In this document: positions 46,088 to 57,767 of the stretch, piece by piece
How positions within the stretch are numbered: position 1 is the first letter of the stretch
How the letters are laid out: each line of letters starts with the position of its first letter
Assembly: GCA_032622095.1 (NCBI GenBank)
Contig: CP136066.1
Span: 101,763,319-101,827,318, forward strand
Direction: 5' to 3'
Origin: Siphonodentalium dalli
Lineage: Eukaryota; Mollusca; Scaphopoda; Gadilida; Siphonodentaliidae
DNA length: 64,000 nt
Notes under the pieces: model-generated
Database searches by the model: none
Told to the model about the DNA's origin: nothing
What the model saw: the letters and a program-made list of their open reading frames with translations, nothing else
Program-made: the position numbers and the translations under genes

Positions 46088-46474
46088 AGTGACGTGAAAC
46101 ACCCCGCTGAGGTGTTCCGAACGGAATAAGACATACGCATGCCAACATAAGTTATTATCATATATTTGATATCCAAATAGTCAGAACACAGCTTCATTGT
46201 TGTATATATAAGCGATTTATATGCAGTGACTATTATTGGCGCAATCATTGCTGTAATGTTTATGCCAATCAAAGCGTCCCGAATAAAGTAGTACATATCT
46301 ACATGTGTGCGTATAGTTACAACGTTGTGCTCTCTGAAATGTTATAGTCGATGTGGTTGGAACTTTTGACAACCTTTTAGTTCATTGCTACATTCTTCAA
46401 ATTGGGATACTGTTTTGATACTAACTGATTGGAAACTGGTTTTGCATTCAATGATATAAGTACATAATTTGTCT
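46088..46474 (+). mobile_element. TTAA-flanked element family D, copy 3, 387 bp
   Basis: TTAA at 46084-46087, and TTAG at the right (46475-46478, one change). It starts AGTGACGTGAAACACCCCGC, ends ACATAATTTGTCT. Confidence 0.82.
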
Positions 46475-46779
46475 TTAGCTCAAGTAACTTGAACATGCAA
46501 TATATATATCCGCACAAATATTTGTTTTCGAAAGCATAAGCATGAACCACGCACATGCGTTCAACGACAAGCTCAAAGCGACAAACTTGCTAACAATAGC
46601 CGGGAGTATACGTGTATAAATGTCGTGATTATCAGCGGAAGGGATGCACTCTACAAGGAATAGAGCTAAAGCTATCAGCCAGTCAAAAGGCGAGAACGTC
46701 ACATGATATGAAATAAGGGTCCACCATCTAGGAGGATTAGTCCAATCGCCGACGGCTCGTGGTAGACAATTACTTCCCT

Positions 46780-46945
46780 CATACCACTATTTTGGCACAA
46801 ATAACTTCAAACCATGCATTATCTATAACTCGAACCGATTCTCCATTCCGATCGATACATGGCTATTTCGATAAGAAATGAGAATTTGTTAACGTTCACT
46901 GAAGCAAGCAAATTTGAAGCGATGGACACTCTCACTGAGTCCGTG
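46780..46945. repeat. Remnant of hairpin HP-2 plus a block shared with 31540-31660
   Basis: 'CCACTATTTTGGCA' with 'AACCATGCATTAT' matches the right arm of HP-2. Then 'CCGATCGATACATGGC', 'ATTTCGATAA' and 'TTTGAAGCGATGGA' match sequence inside the 30783-32043 Harbinger element. Confidence 0.55.
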
Positions 46946-48366
46946 CCTCCACAAATCTGATACACGCTAGATAATATATATCAGTAATCGTTTTGTGACA
47001 AACAATTTCGGAGAAAGTGCATTGTGCTGTTATAATATAATGGTAGATCCGTTCTGTGTCAATATTCGAACCCATGTTCAGCCTGATACGCTTCCCAACT
47101 ATCGATGGAAGAACATTCTTTGGTATGTTCTCTTAGTCGATGTGGTTAGTTCGTGGATAAGATCATCACAGTATAGGCCATACAAGGTTGACGCAGGTTC
47201 CAAACCATTGAAAACATGGCGTGGACAGTGTGTATTCATTGCCGTTTGTCTCGCCCTCTCTCTCTATATATATTGATTCGTTGTTTTTCTCAGTATACAC
47301 GAACGCAGCAATGACCCCTCGTTTGTAGTTCACAGCAACCCGATATCCTGTTGGAAATGAAGCTCGTATTCCTTCTGTATGCCGCTGGTTCCTAAATCTT
47401 CCATTAAATGTTCAATCAATTTCCTCCATATGTCGCTAATCCGCTTATCTGGGCAATCAGATGCGCTGGTTGTAAAAAGGCGTATGCTAAGCCGGTCCCT
47501 CTAATCTTAGTCTCCACTGATTAATTATCGATTACTGTTATTAATTAATTACACTACAAAACGATGTTCTCGTGTGCACCCACGTGACGCGACAACACGC
47601 GAGAGTGAGGACATGGAGCTCAGGAGACAATGTCATTTCCATTAATAATAATTGTGTTGCACCATTGGCTACCACTTCGAAATGCGATTGGTCATGTATT
47701 GATCATTCATATCGGACGTATATATTTTCAGAGGTATTGTAGTTACAGTCGTTTAAAGATGGCATATTTCTTCCTGTCATCACTTTCTACAACAAAAAAC
47801 TTTTTCTACAAAAAAAAAAATTACTACGAAAATAGTTTTGAAGGCACCGTAGCACTACTGTTCACAAACAAACACATGAGAAATAACTGGTTACAAATAT
47901 TTCACATGTAAGTGTTTTAAAAGATAAATTTCCAATCAAACTATAGTAAGGTTCTAAAATTTAGCTACATAAACTGCCTCGATTCATAGTAAATAATTCC
48001 CTACCTATAGTGACAGAAGCTATAGTTGACTTGATTTCCCGGACCCATAATTATTATTTCACACCAGAATAAATGCAAAAAGTTCAGGGAACAGATGCAT
48101 CATCTTGAATTTTTGACATTTCCACCACATCGTGGTGGTTAAAATGCTAATAGCTCCTCGTGTGGAATGCACAAATCAACGATGAAATCACAGACAAACT
48201 GTCTTTCCCCTCATATTGTTCGCACTTCGAAGTTCGCACAATATAGAGCCGAGAACGTACGTTATAAAATATGATCCATAATAATTTGTTCGAACGGTAA
48301 GATATAACGCCTGGCTATTTGAACATTAGTTTTTTCTATATTTTCGAAAGATATTAAAAAGCTCTT
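46946..48366. other. No gene recognised
   Basis: ORFs 46995-47276 and 47630-47911 (93 codons each) have no domain. 'CCACCACATCGTGGTGG' at about 48122 is a small hairpin. Confidence 0.4.
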
Positions 48367-48740
48367 TAACATATCCTCGCGCAAATACGCACACAATCGT
48401 CTTATAATGTGAAATAGGTACGTATAGTGTGATTATTTGATTCTGAAATAAAAAGATAATGGACTCATCGCCGTTATTTCATTTTACGGACCGCAGTGAA
48501 AACACATGTTAAAGAGCGCACACCTGAACATTTGTGAGCTGACTTGTTTGTATCATTGTCCGCGCATAACCTGCTTAGAATCGCCTCATTAAGAGTCGGT
48601 AATGTGACAAAAACGCTCTCATTTTCAGCACAGTAACGACTCAAAATGAGGCGGTTCTAAGCAGATTATATACCTAAAACAAGTTCTTTATAAGCAGACA
48701 ATGTGCATATATTCGGGAGAACAGGCTGAGCTGTTAGACT
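48367..48740 (+). repeat. Interspersed repeat family S2, copy 1
   Basis: It begins near 'CATATCCTCGCGCAAATACG'. It contains 'AAAACACATGTTAAAGAGCG' and a palindrome CTGCTTAGAATCGCCTCATT against its complement (48570-48667), ending 'GGGAGAACAGGCTG'. Other copies are at 58500-58895 (-) and 61566-61930 (+). Confidence 0.82.
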
Positions 48741-49097
48741 AATTTACATCCCAACAACTCATCTCGGATACTGAAAAACCCACGCAGACAAGAGCTCTTT
48801 CCATCAATTTATCACATTATTATAATCAATAAATTTGAAAAATGATCAAGGAAATATGGGTTGATACAAAAATCGGACTTGGCACTGAAAGGGTTAATAC
48901 ATACTTTCAGAAAATTGACAGTTGACTGCATGCATATGGAGTTGTTCGTCAGGATGGTGCCCGTGCAGCTCGGGGTCGTGATAGTTTATGTGACTCATGG
49001 TTTGATATGTGACTTGCTGTATGATATATACATAACCTCATCTTACTTTGTACAATGAGTATATATAGATAACATCAATAGAAGACAATTTCGAGGT

Positions 49098-49292
49098 TTG
49101 CGCGGAACAAGTGACACGTATACACGCATGCAAGAAGATGCAGCACCGACTGTTCGGGTCAAGAATACAGTTGCTTGCGACATATGCGGGCACAAAGCTA
49201 CAGTTAAATATAACACCGGAAGACATAAGAGAAGCCAACACGCTGACAAAATAGACAAGAAAACTAAGATGCATGCATCAGGTCGGCCGTGA
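49098..49292 (+). CDS. Short ORF with one C2H2 zinc-finger signature
   Basis: Residues 27-48 read CDICGHKATV.. to HKRSQH, giving C-x2-C-x12-H-x4-H, the spacing of a C2H2 zinc finger, with a basic end typical of the family. The ORF is 64 codons, ending at TGA, with no second finger. C2H2 fingers bind DNA or RNA. This may be a terminal exon or single-exon remnant of a zinc-finger gene, or a passenger in repeat DNA, because a Helitron-like element begins about 30 bp downstream. Start codon choice is arbitrary. Confidence 0.35.
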   Translation: MRGTSDTYTRMQEDAAPTVRVKNTVACDICGHKATVKYNTGRHKRSQHADKIDKKTKMHASGRP

Positions 49293-49320
49293 ACTATCTA
49301 CCATAGAATTGTTGTAGCTA

Positions 49321-49711
49321 TCGATTATACATTTTGAAACACCTGTCTGTATGTATGTATGTATGTGTGTATGCGTGAATGCATGTGTGTATGTGTTATA
49401 GACTCTAACACTGCTCGAATTTGGTATTTAACGTGTCAACTTGACCTCGCTCATAGGCATGTTTCTGGACCTTGACCGATCCGACTAAAAATTTGTGTGT
49501 AGGACTACTTCGATCCCGGGAGCAATATGGACGGGTCCAATTTCACGTGGGACCATGTTCTCGAACGTGCTGATATATATATATAGGCATGTTTCTGGAC
49601 CAATTGAACAATAGTTTGGCCAGACGCTGTATATACTGGGTACTGTCCAGATGGAGGCGATCACAAAAAAAATCCCTAACTAGCCCGAACGAAGTCGAGT
49701 ACATCAGCTAG
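49321..49711 (+). mobile_element. Helitron-like non-autonomous element, 391 bp
   Basis: The 5' end TCGATTATACATTTTG resembles TCAATTATATATTTTG at 12756. It is followed by a (TATG)n tract, a repeated 'CATAGGCATGTTTCTGGACC' (49452 and 49583), and a 3' end CCCGAACGAAGTCGAG, then CATCAGCTAG and T. Confidence 0.55.
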
Positions 49712-50213
49712 TTTAATATATATTTTGGACATTTGTCTGTCTGTTTGTCTGTTAGCTATGGCCGGGAAAACTGCCGGACAGATTTGACGAAATTTGATAC
49801 CTAGGGGAAATTATTTCCAGGGAGTATTTTGGACGGGTCAAATCTTGATCCCGACCTGACTTTGACATTCAAAAAGATCAATTCAAGGTCAAATCTGGTA
49901 AAACGGAAGTATTTCAACGAAATTTGATACCTACTGTTACTTTTGTCCCAGGAGTGTTTCGGGTGGGTCAAATCATGACCCTGACCTGATCTTGACATTC
50001 AAAATTGTCAATTCAAGGTCAAATCGGGTATAAAGCCGGGCGGATTTCGACGGGTACTTTTGTCGTGACTTTTGTCCGGGGAGTGTTTTGGACGGGTCAA
50101 ATCGTGACCCCGACACGATCTTCACCTTTAAAATAGTCAATTCAAGGTTAAATCGCGCATTTCCACGAAAATCAGAGGGGAACATCCCGGACGAAGTGGG
50201 GTCCACGAGCTAC
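49712..50213 (+). mobile_element. Helitron-like non-autonomous element, abutting, 502 bp
   Basis: It starts directly after the previous CTAG with TTTAATATATATTTTGGAC and a CTGT tract. It carries ~120-bp repeats of 'TTCAAGGTCAAATC', 'GACGGGTCAAATC' and 'GGATTTCGACGGG', and ends CCCGGACGAAGTGGGGTCCA then CGAGCTAC (CTAG with a final change). Confidence 0.58.
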
Positions 50214-51656
50214 TATTATATATTTCTAGATTTAGTTACAAACTAAATACCTGTATATTGTACAAAGAAATGTTTGACAAATATATCTGTATCAATATTA
50301 CCATACGGGTCATTAAAATAGATACGACGAAACAAATTTTGAAGGGTGCATGTATCAGGTAAATTTTTATATTTCAAATGATGACAGGAATGCAGAAAGT
50401 TGAAGTACCTACGTAATACTGGCTATCCGCATGAAGAGATATACATGTATATACAAACCAGATGAGGGATATGTCTGTACAGTTGCTAAACAATTCAGTC
50501 ATGCAAAAGAGGATCAAAGAGTAAGATACCAAATTGCTGCCTGTGGTAATGTTTTTTAAGAAATTCGGGAAAATTAGATTACTCTCACCCTGGTTATCCA
50601 GAAGATAATTGTGGAATCTGATGACGATCGGACAAGGGGTCTCGTCTGTAGGATCAACCAAATTATTTAGCCATAAAAATAGTAAAATTGAAGATCACCG
50701 CTGGCAGTGATGTCTTCACAAGGACAGTTTGAGAACAAAATATGGCTCACATCTAGCGGTGACCCAAAATATCCACATAAGAAAAAGTTCTCCAATAAAA
50801 GCTGGCTGCAGGGTGCGCCAATTGATTCAAATTCGAAATTTAGCAGGGTGTACTGCTTGTGGCCATGTTTTCCCCGCAAATTTGATAGACTGATGGACAA
50901 AACCACTGAATCCGTTGAATCAATATACATGTATACATGGATTAATTTATATGCATTGTTATACACAGTACTGGTATATAAAGGTACTGAAAATAACTAT
51001 ATTACTAGTATACACAAAATAAACCATATATCATGGCTATGGGTTCTAATATCCGAACATGACAGCTGAGAACTTGGTGTGAATTAAAGAGTGGTGGTTT
51101 CTCAAGCATATCTAACCCTCCACGTTAGAAACATGCCATTAAATGTCATAAGTATAATCTAGCTTGAGGACAGAAGTTATCCATAAAACCCCCTTAATTC
51201 AACCAGGTCCTCGCGCGATGTATGATCGATCACATGATGATCTAGGGGGATTAGAATTGATGTATAAAAACAGCACTGCATGTAAATATAAAATAAAATA
51301 GTGCTACATCTTATTACAGATTATTGCCATATATAATCAGTGATTATACAGACAGTCTGACAAAATAAAGTTTCAGTGACACTCTATCCGAAGAGGGGAA
51401 TAATTTCATCTGTTACAGTCAATGGAGCAATTATGAATCTGGAAAGGTGAAATTTCTAAGTAATACTAGATATCGACATGACGCGATAAAATATAACGTA
51501 AATGCAATATGGCCGCTGGCGACCATTTTTTCCTATGAAATTAAAAAAATATTTGATAGCTCTCATCTGATAGATCAATATCAAGATAAATATGAAGTTT
51601 GGTGATGATCGGATGAGTGAAGTGGACTGTGGTCTGTGCTAAACGGTTTAGTAATG
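50214..51656. other. Decayed repeat remnants; no gene
   Basis: 'GGCTGCAGGGTGCGCCAATT' (50803) and 'GGCCGCTGGCGACCAT' with 'GTTTGGTGATGATCGGATGA' (51510-51618) resemble the repeat at 4000-4590. The 120-codon ORF 50707-51069 runs through one of these remnants and has no domain. Confidence 0.4.
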
Positions 51657-51960
51657 CTTAAAAAGATTCTTACCTTAATATTTTTATGTTCACTTTATAA
51701 ACTTCACTGAGTCATCTTTGTCATGTATTGAGTTTGATATCTTTTGTTAACAGTTTATAAATCATGTATGTCTCATGTTTGTTATTTTAATTTATGTGTT
51801 TATTATCATTAAATAAAGTTGCATTCCTTAAAAAGATTCTTACCTCAATGTTTTTATGTTCACTTTATAAACTCCACTGAGTCATCTTTGTCATGTATTG
51901 AATTTGATATCTTTTGTTAACAGTTTATAAATTATGTATGTCTCGTGTTCGTTATTATAT
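51657..51960 (+). repeat. 170-bp tandem duplication
   Basis: 'CTTAAAAAGATTCTTACCT' starts at 51657 and 51827, and the copies differ at a few positions. The unit ends with 'ATTAAATAAAGTTGCATTCC', which includes an AATAAA signal, as at a transcript or retroelement 3' end. Confidence 0.9.
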
Positions 51961-52469
51961 TATATACACTTTATAGTGTGTTTTCAGAACGAAAACAAAT
52001 TGAATAAAATCAACAAATTTGTAAATTTAAAAACAATTCAAACGTTGTTGTATTCCATGTCCCAGCCCGGACATATACACCAAATTTCAATAATATTCAT
52101 TGAGAAACAACGGACCAAACGCTATATAACACCCGTATACATCTTTTATTCCGAATCGGACTCGGGTACATGTTATAGTAGGTACCGAATTGACACACGT
52201 CGACTGGGCGAGTTGGCCCTGGGGCGATTAGGCCGATTCCGGCACATTCTAGAATTTACCGTATGTATCCGTTTACGCGTAGTTTACTTTAGAAAGTTCC
52301 GCAATTAATACCGTAAATAGAGCGACCTTATTTGACAGAGAATGCCTCTGTTATTGATTATCAAGTTGCTGTACATTAAAAACGACAAATTCACATGCTC
52401 GTTCAAGCGCAGTTAGTCTATTTTCCCCATGTTAAAGGACATCCACAAATACTAAATAACGCTAACCTA
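51961..52469. other. No gene recognised
   Basis: The 124-codon ORF 51934-52308 has no domain and overlaps the tandem duplication. Confidence 0.4.
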
Positions 52470-52625
52470 CTGCCGAATGTTTGACACGACAACTGTTAAC
52501 ATATTTGGGCTGAATTCATCTGACGCGGTATTATTCCTCAAAATAAACAACAAAACCATCGTTACTTGGAAATGTAGTTTGGGCTAACATTTACATAAAT
52601 CCTCCAGATCAATTATCCGACACAC
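52470..52625 (-). repeat. Interspersed repeat family N, minus copy
   Basis: Reverse complement of 28695-28865 (see there). It ends a few bases before the zinc-finger-like ORF. Confidence 0.72.
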
Positions 52626-52632
52626 ACGTCAG

Positions 52633-52905
52633 ATGAAAAAGTCACATGAAGTAACCGGCCAAATTGGCCGAAATGAGTGCGATAAATGTACCAACACATT
52701 CGGAGAACTCTATAAACGCATTGCGATGCCACCCCATGTGTTGCGGTCACGCTTGTATACGAAAGACTACAACTCGCGACAAGGGCTCAACTCGCTTATC
52801 AAAATGATTCACGAGAAGTCAGCTGTGGCCATGTGCACCATTTGTTCCAAGATGTTTGGGATAAAAAAAATATCCACAAACACACCAAATAACAGCAATG
52901 AATGA
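52633..52905 (+). CDS. 90-codon ORF with two C-x2-C-x3-F zinc-finger half-motifs
   Basis: NECDKCTNTFG (about residues 14-24) and MCTICSKMFG (about residues 67-76) have the first half of C2H2 fingers, C-x2-C-x3-F. The expected second halves are not in phase. After the second, an A-run at 52862-52869 is followed in another frame by IHKHTK, which would place a histidine at the expected position. So this may be a frameshifted zinc-finger exon or pseudogene. 'KSHEVTGQIGRN' before the first CxxC faintly resembles a finger linker. Function cannot be given. Confidence 0.3.
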   Translation: MKKSHEVTGQIGRNECDKCTNTFGELYKRIAMPPHVLRSRLYTKDYNSRQGLNSLIKMIHEKSAVAMCTICSKMFGIKKISTNTPNNSNE

Positions 52906-53268
52906 AACGCCTTTTGAAATACCTCACTTTTCTGTTGTTATATTTCATGTTGCCGAATGATAACCTGGAAAATTGATAAAAACAAAACATTTGTCATATT
53001 TGTGATCGCATGTCGGAATTAACGTCGTTTATCGACAGACAATAAGGCACATATTGTCTACATATAGTATACATATCACAATTTCCAGCAATTTCCTCAT
53101 TGACTTCGGTGCTAAATATGTTGCCTGAAAAGAAAAAGACGAGTTAGAAGATGTGGTGAACACATATACATGTAATGCATATTTGACAATCACTTGGGAT
53201 TGTAGACCATTATGGCTTTCTCATAAGTGAAAATAGCAAGTAGACTAAAGGCGCACATATATATAGTC
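52906..53268. other. No feature recognised
   Basis: AT-rich DNA without domains. Confidence 0.4.
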
Positions 53269-54088
53269 AAGCCTGTTTTATACGTCGTGTTAAACACGAG
53301 TCGCGCTATCTCAACCTGGCTCGACGTTAGCGCGTGTTCGGTGCCTCGACAGAGAGTTTGTTTTATACGACGTGCTATAGCTAACACCGTGTCTTTATCG
53401 TACATGATATTTCGAACACTTTCATCATTTCTGATACAAAATTCAGTCTGCTATAACCATAATTTTCCTTGGGAAGTTCATGAAAATTAGTCGTAATTGT
53501 GTCCTCTGACAATGCGGTATAAAATGGCCCTCGCTGTGTCTTTATAATACGTCTATAGTAACCATCGGAATTTGACGCTTCCGTTTGTTTCGAAATCGGG
53601 ATCTTGTCATTCATCTCCCCTGATATACTTCAACTTTCATATATGCATTACATGAATTACCAAATTTCGTAAAACTTCCTTTGTCATTCAATACATTCAC
53701 CGTAGTACCGTATATCATAGACTGCAATGTATACTGACAACGGGTTGCGCTATAGGACGACCCAGGGATGATGCAATTTAGGTAAAAACTTCAAATTGCG
53801 CATGCTCTCCACCAAAGAAGTCCGAAATGGGTGGCGACTTTAGATGTCGCGAAGCCTGTTTAGCGCGACATGCATGCATGTATGCGACGAGCCACACTCG
53901 TCCCGTGTCCGATAGCTCGCAGTAGCACGTCTCCAACCAGACGTGCGAGACATGAGCTCGTGCCTGGGAAAACTCAACGAGCCAGATGGTTTTATACTTC
54001 GAGCCTCACACGCTAATTTCCTGGACTTTGCCATTTTCACCGAAATGCACGACACGGCTCGTATTTAGCTCGACGTATAAACAGGCTT
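53269..54088. mobile_element. TIR element, ~820 bp, class unknown
   Basis: Left end AAGCCTGTTTTATACGTCG then TGTTAAACACGAG. Right end CTCGTATTTAGCTCGACGTA then TAAACAGGCTT. They pair over ~35 bp with a few mismatches. A third 'AAGCCTGTTTAGCG' lies inside at 53851. GC-richer than its surroundings on the right half. ORFs inside have no domain, and the target duplication is not clear. Confidence 0.6.
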
Positions 54089-54334
54089 TAGTTGGCTTAT
54101 CTGTGGAAGAAGTACACACAGCGACGAACTTCGTACATACTGGGAATATAATTGTAGGTTTGTTCCCGGTGTCAACAACAACCAAGTTTTATATATAATA
54201 TAGGGGAGGTATGGTGCTGTCATTGGGGGGTAGCAGTACACGATTTATCGTGTTGTGGAGGGGGGTCTGGAAAATATAAAAAAAATAAGTATCTGGGAGG
54301 GATGTTAGGAAAAAAATGCAGATTTGGAGGTGAT

Positions 54335-54655
54335 CCTTTCTTTAGCAGCACATCTGGTATCCACCAACTCCAACGTGCAAAACAAATATTGTTGTCCGCG
54401 CATATGGGACATGAACGATCCATTGCAGCATGTGCATGAACCATGACAGTTTGAAAACTGTTTTGGTTTTGTGCAATCCTAATGGTCATGTCCATAATCA
54501 GAACAGCGTGCACATATGGTTTCTTTGCTCTTACAATGTGCCTGGCCATGATCGTATCCCTGACAGTTAAAGCACGACAATGGATTTGGAACATAAGTAC
54601 TTAAATCTCCTCCATGTACCAAACATTCAATTTGATCCAATGCTCGCGGATGTAT
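54335..54655 (-). pseudogene. Non-LTR retrotransposon gag (ORF1) zinc-knuckle fragment
   Basis: The minus strand reads STYVPNPLSCFNCQGYDHG. This is a perfect CCHC knuckle (C-x2-C-x4-H-x4-C), then a second CARCSDYGHDH..DC with a stop at 54481-54479, then a third cysteine cluster. The PNPLxCFxCQxxGH wording is characteristic of ORF1 proteins of I/Jockey-type LINEs, which bind the element RNA. No reverse transcriptase or endonuclease is seen nearby. The annotated ORF in this place (54220-54594) is in a different frame and is not the real reading. Confidence 0.78.
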
Positions 54656-55049
54656 TGAGTAATGACCTCAGATCGGTGGAACGTAGCGTGTTACAATTCT
54701 TACGTTTTTGTTTGTTTTGAGTTGCCAAAAGGAAATAATCGACATCACAGGTGGAAGAAAATAAGCAATAGGTGGTGCTTAATGTCTGACATTGTCAAGA
54801 TATTTATAATATATAATGCATCCGGTGTGAGTCGAATGTTGCTTCTCATCCAAAATGGAAGCCTCAATCCACAAATAATATTTTGTATCTTTCAAACTCA
54901 AACGTTTTTCTTCGAACTTTCCTATAACTCGAATATCAACCTGTTTCTGAGTCAAACTGTTCGAGATTTTGACTATTGTTTTGGAGAAACAGCCTCAACT
55001 TGAGTAGACTGCTGTTGGGGCAACTGGCTCAACCGTCAGTATATGTGTC
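54656..55049. other. No gene recognised
   Basis: The 113-codon plus ORF 54662-55003 has no domain. This side would hold the upstream part of the gag relic on the minus strand, but no further conserved block is readable. Confidence 0.4.
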
Positions 55050-55415
55050 CATGCAGCCTGATCTCTCGTAAATAAGCTCATATAAAACTTAAATAAAACA
55101 CGATAAATCCCCATATAGGGACTATTTGAATCTGAATTAAGCTCTATATGAACCTAATGTGATACGATCAAACCAGTCGTATATCAGCTTATTTAAATTT
55201 CGAAATAAGCTCATATAGGCACTATTTAATCTACTTTTTTTTATTGACACGATCTACCAGATGAACGCTCTTTATAATGTATTTTCACTGCGGCCATCGC
55301 CATTCAACGAAATAACCGACATAAGTCCTATAATATCTTATTTCAGAATCAAATAAGTTCCATATGAACCTATGTGAATATTTAGGTCCTATACGAAACC
55401 ATTTCCACAAGCATA
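55050..55415 (-). repeat. Interspersed repeat family S1, minus copy
   Basis: Reverse complement of 306-550: 'AATAAGTTCCATATGAACCT', 'GAACGCTCTTTATAATGTAT' and 'TTCACTGCGG'. Contains repeated 'GAAATAAGCTCATATAGG' blocks. Confidence 0.6.
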
Positions 55416-56017
55416 TGTTGGTACATTGATTGTACATGTAATACAGGTTCGGGACCGACGAAATGTCGGTTTATTTAGTTTGAATTGCTAGTGATACACT
55501 GACTACAGCTCCAACAATATCTCAGACGTAGACGAATCAGATATTTCACGGGTCCCCAACACATCCCTGCTGCTATTCAATGTATTGTGAGGGGTGACAG
55601 GCGTTTGTGCAAGATATGTTAACCGAACAAGAATATCAGGTTCTAGCTGTATTCGTGAAAGTTTTTATGCCAAATCAATTAGTAAATGTTCTTCGTTAAT
55701 ATAGCTGGCGCTATATATATAGGGTTTGGTTAAAGCTTGAAAAATAATTGCTTATTGGGACGAAATAGGGGATTCCACAACAGTTATCCGTCCTGGTGGT
55801 GGCATATATCTTCATTACCATTTGATATATTATATCATTCATCACAATTATCGTTGAGACTTAGCAAGTCATCATATATACGTTCAATACGTTATTTTTA
55901 GTTTCAGTTGCCATATGGAAAGCAAATAATGGACAACTAGCCCGCTTCGGACTACCATTCGAATTATGGTCGGGCTAAAGACTGGTACATAGCTGAAGCG
56001 GTGATTTGTTTAGCCAC
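55416..56017. other. No feature recognised
   Basis: AT-rich DNA up to the target duplication of the next element. Confidence 0.4.
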
Positions 56018-56454
56018 TACACATATGGGACTAACTTTAATCCGGATTCCGGATCCGGATTTGGCCGAAATAGTGTTTTTTTCCGGATCCGGATCCGACC
56101 CACTTTTGAAAAATTGCTTTAAATCACTATTATGTGACATTTTCGCATAATATCACCGTTGTGTGTGCTATTATCAGCTGGATAGATGTCCTAGTCACGA
56201 ATCCGGGCCGAAAAAGTGCCTTTTCACGGATTCCGGATCCGGATCCGACCTACTTTTTTCAATTGCTTTAAATCACTATTATGTGACATTTTCGCATTAT
56301 ATCACCGTTGCATATGCTATTATCAGCTAGATAGATGTCCTAGCCACGAATCCGGACTTCCCGTGGTTGCAAACAGACGACTGTCTCGTACAAGTGAATC
56401 CGGATTGTTCTCGCTTGTTAATCCCGGACCCGGACTGGGTCACTTGTCTCGTTA

Positions 56455-56478
56455 CTATCTCTCTCTCCATCCCTCCCC

Positions 56479-56513
<35 letters not shown>

Positions 56514-56534
56514 GAAAATATCACATAATAGTGG

Positions 56535-56621
<87 letters not shown>

Positions 56622-56658
56622 ATAGATACAGAAGAGAGATAGAGAAACGGGCAGACAT

Positions 56659-56730
<72 letters not shown>

Positions 56731-57115
56731 GTATATATGACTAAGTACCTGATAACATGACAGTTATTTATAGAAAGCCGTCTTGAAATACAAGTAAATG
56801 GACGAGAAAATGCGACGGATTGTTTGTTGATAGGTGTTTATATAAGGTCCAGACACCCTAATCCTTTTATCTTATAATCCCTTTATAATCCCTTTAATTA
56901 ATACACATTGACCAGTGTCCTTAAATGACCCGAGTTTCAAATAGGCAACAGAAAATAACCCGGCTTCGATTCCCGATTTGTATGTACATCTGCACTCTCA
57001 GCGATCATGGACTAATGAAATAACGAGAGAGAGAATGTGTGAGAGAGAGAGCGAGAGATAGAGAGAGAGAGAGAGAGCGCACGATTGAGAGATACAGAAG
57101 AGAGAGATAGAGAGG

Positions 57116-57149
<34 letters not shown>

Positions 57150-57185
57150 AACGGACAGACATAGTGGAGGGAGAGAGAGAGAGAG

Positions 57186-57222
<37 letters not shown>

Positions 57223-57381
57223 TATATATATGACTAAGTTCCAAACTAACTACCTGATAAAATGACAGTTATTTAGAGAAAGCCGCCTTGAACTGAAACT
57301 AGACGACAGGTATGCACACGCGCCGCCTTTCGAATGCCCAGGGGCTAATGAATAAACGAAAGACGTGGATAGAGAGAGAGA

Positions 57382-57460
<79 letters not shown>

Positions 57461-57462
57461 AG
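56455..57462. repeat. CT/GA microsatellite cluster
   Basis: CT-rich 56455-56513; (GA)n 56538-56618, 56661-56727, 57010-57220 (interrupted) and 57370-57460. Between them 'CGGGCAGACATAGGG' and 'ACGGACAGACATAGTGG' are repeated, as is 'TAAGTACCTGATAACATGAC'/'AACTACCTGATAAAATGAC', so the core itself is a diverged duplication. The 174-codon ORF 56216-56740 is GA/CT-coded junk. Confidence 0.9.
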
Positions 57463-57767
57463 TCCGGTCCGGGATTAACTAGCGAGAACAATCCGGATTC
57501 ACTTGTATGAGCCAGTCGTCTGTTTGCAACCACGGGAAGCCCGGATTCGTGGCTAGGACATCTATCTAGCTGATAATAGCATATATAATGCGAAAATGTC
57601 ACATAATAGTGATTTAAAGAAATTGAAAAAAGTGAGTCGGATCCGGAATCCGGAATCCGTGAAAAAGCACTTTTTCGGCCCGGATTCGTGGCTATGACAT
57701 CTATCCAGCTGATAATAGCACATTCAACGGTGATATTATGCGAAAATGTCACATAATAGTGATTTAA

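Noticed and set aside
51800-51830. AATAAA as a gene polyadenylation site
   Set aside because: It lies at the end of a duplicated 170-bp unit with no upstream coding sequence. It is recorded only as part of the repeat.
54220-54594. 124-aa minus-strand ORF
   Set aside because: Its frame has no domain. The gag zinc knuckles are in another frame of the same strand.
56216-56740. Longest ORF in the window (174 aa)
   Set aside because: More than half is Arg-Glu or Ser-Leu repeats encoded by GA/CT microsatellite. The rest is the arm of an inverted-repeat element.
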